A stretch of 5,891 bases of DNA from an uncultured Clostridia bacterium (GTDB lineage: Bacteria > Bacillota > Clostridia > Christensenellales > CAG-138), in assembly GCA_937900325.1 (NCBI GenBank), contig CALCEX010000113.1, positions 1 through 5,891 of the forward strand, in the 5' to 3' direction. Of this stretch, positions 4,946 through 5,891 are shown in pieces (the stretch's first letter is position 1; the number at the start of each line of letters is the position of its first letter). The notes under the pieces were generated by a model. That model saw nothing but the letters and a program-made list of their open reading frames with translations. It did no database searches and was not told the DNA's origin. The position numbers and the translations under genes were made by a program.

Positions 4946-5891
4946 ATGAAAAAGGAACGGAAAAACAGCACAAGAAATCACATAAAGGCCATGCTGGCGC
5001 TGTTTTGCGTTATGTTCATAGTGCTGAGCGTCTATCTGGGCTACATAGTAAACGTATACGGCAACCGCTGGTTTTCCAGCCCTTATAATACAAGGGTCGC
5101 AAGCAGAAAAGGAACCATCGCCGCCGGAATGCTGCTGGACAGAAACGGCGTAAGGCTTGCATATACAAACAGCGAAGGCCAGCGTAAATATGTGGACATA
5201 AAGTCGCTGCGGCGTTCCATGAGCCACATAATAGGCGACACATACGGCCAGACATTTGGCGCGGAATCCATGTTTGCAAAGTATCTTTTAGGCTTTGACA
5301 GCCGTTTGACCGACGAATTCGAGCAGCTCATAGGCACCCAGCAGAAGGTGGGCTCCAGCGTGCTGCTTACCGTAGATTCAGAGCTTTGCGAGTACGCTTA
5401 CAGCCTGATGGACGATTACTGGGGCGCGGTGGTGCTGATGAATTACAAAACGGGCGAAATACTCGCCTCTGTCAGCCAGCCAACTTTTGATCCCAAATAT
5501 ATGGAGGATTACCTGAACGGAGAGAAGGAGCTTGCCGCCAGCGCAATGGTGAACCGGGTAACCATGGGGCGCTATACTCCGGGCTCCACGTTCAAGATAG
5601 TTACCATGATAGCGGCGCTGCGTTATCTTCCCGGTATGGAAAACCGCACGTTCAACTGCGACGGCGCCCTTGTGTTTGATAAAAAGACCGGCAAGTATCT
5701 GCCGAACATACACGTTGACGACGAAGAATTCGCCGCTGCCAGCAGCAAAATAAATTATGACAGAGATCAGGAGGGGGCAGAGGACGTGGGCGCGGAGCCT
5801 GCTGCCAGCGAGCTATACAGTATAATAAGGGATTCGCACAGCGAATACCACGGCGAGATAGACATATATACCGCATTCGCAAAATCCTGCA
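4946..5891 (+). CDS. Class B penicillin-binding protein, PbpA/PBP2-like transpeptidase (3' end outside window)
   Basis: The frame is open from ATG 4946 to the right edge (315 complete codons). It starts 12 bases after the SEDS stop, with AAGGAAGAG (4932-4940) as ribosome binding site. Class B PBPs crosslink the strands made by the SEDS partner. A basic N-terminus (MKKERKNSTRNHIK) precedes one transmembrane helix at about 16-37. A pedestal segment follows, with RKGTIAAGMLLDRNGVRLAY (54-73) related to the usual R-G-x-I-x-DRNG-x-x-LA motif but about five residues longer. The transpeptidase domain starts near residue 135; the catalytic motif is STFK (Ser214, Lys217) in RYTPGSTFKIVTMIAAL. HGEIDIYTAFAKSC ends the window, so the SxN motif is cut after Ser-Cys. 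Between the NCDG at 237-240 and HGEID (302-306) lies an unusually long acidic insert (about 255-300). The missing KTG motif should lie beyond the edge. The layout resembles actinobacterial PbpA. Confidence 0.94.
   Translation, partial: MKKERKNSTRNHIKAMLALFCVMFIVLSVYLGYIVNVYGNRWFSSPYNTRVASRKGTIAAGMLLDRNGVRLAYTNSEGQRKYVDIKSLRRSMSHIIGDTYGQTFGAESMFAKYLLGFDSRLTDEFEQLIGTQQKVGSSVLLTVDSELCEYAYSLMDDYWGAVVLMNYKTGEILASVSQPTFDPKYMEDYLNGEKELAASAMVNRVTMGRYTPGSTFKIVTMIAALRYLPGMENRTFNCDGALVFDKKTGKYLPNIHVDDEEFAAASSKINYDRDQEGAEDVGAEPAASELYSIIRDSHSEYHGEIDIYTAFAKSC

Overview
The window looks like a chromosomal segment from a Gram-positive bacterium, probably a Clostridia-like member of the Bacillota. This rests on gene content (a class A PBP with a C-terminal extension, an FCD-type GntR regulator, an FHA-SEDS-PBP operon), strong GGAGG-type ribosome binding sites, and a striking preference for ATA as the isoleucine codon despite roughly balanced base composition (34 of 43 Ile codons in the SEDS gene). 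The assignment is an inference; no rRNA or other marker gene is present. Every gene I can support is on the + strand.

Layout. (1) 3-1127 is the 3' part of a class A penicillin-binding protein: the C-terminal half of the transpeptidase domain plus a fibronectin-III-like tail. (2) 1230-1904 encodes a GntR/FCD transcriptional regulator with its own promoter (1165-1192) and an intrinsic terminator (1928-1953). (3) 1954-3087 is a visibly AT-richer island with its own promoter (2000-2029). It carries a gene for a small secreted protein (2175-2669) and one for a small lipoprotein (2696 onward), and is closed by a terminator (3088-3112) almost identical to the one before it. The lipoprotein gene is interrupted at a run of nine A's; a convincing continuation lies one base out of frame, ending at 3029. 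(4) 3217-5891 is a compact operon: a membrane-anchored FHA-domain protein, a SEDS-family glycosyltransferase (FtsW/RodA/SpoVE type), and a class B penicillin-binding protein that runs off the right edge exactly at its SxN motif.

Functionally, the operon is a peptidoglycan polymerase/crosslinker pair (SEDS plus class B PBP) joined to an FHA phosphothreonine-binding module, the same order as fhaB-rodA-pbpA in Actinobacteria. The left-edge class A PBP is also a cell-wall enzyme, so the window is a cell-wall neighbourhood interrupted by a regulator gene and a probably acquired two-gene envelope-protein cassette.

I found no tRNA, rRNA, CRISPR array, insertion sequence or recognisable defence system. 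The points most worth checking are the A9 frameshift, the twin terminators around the island, the FHA domain lacking the usual phosphate-contacting serine, and the acidic insert in the class B PBP.
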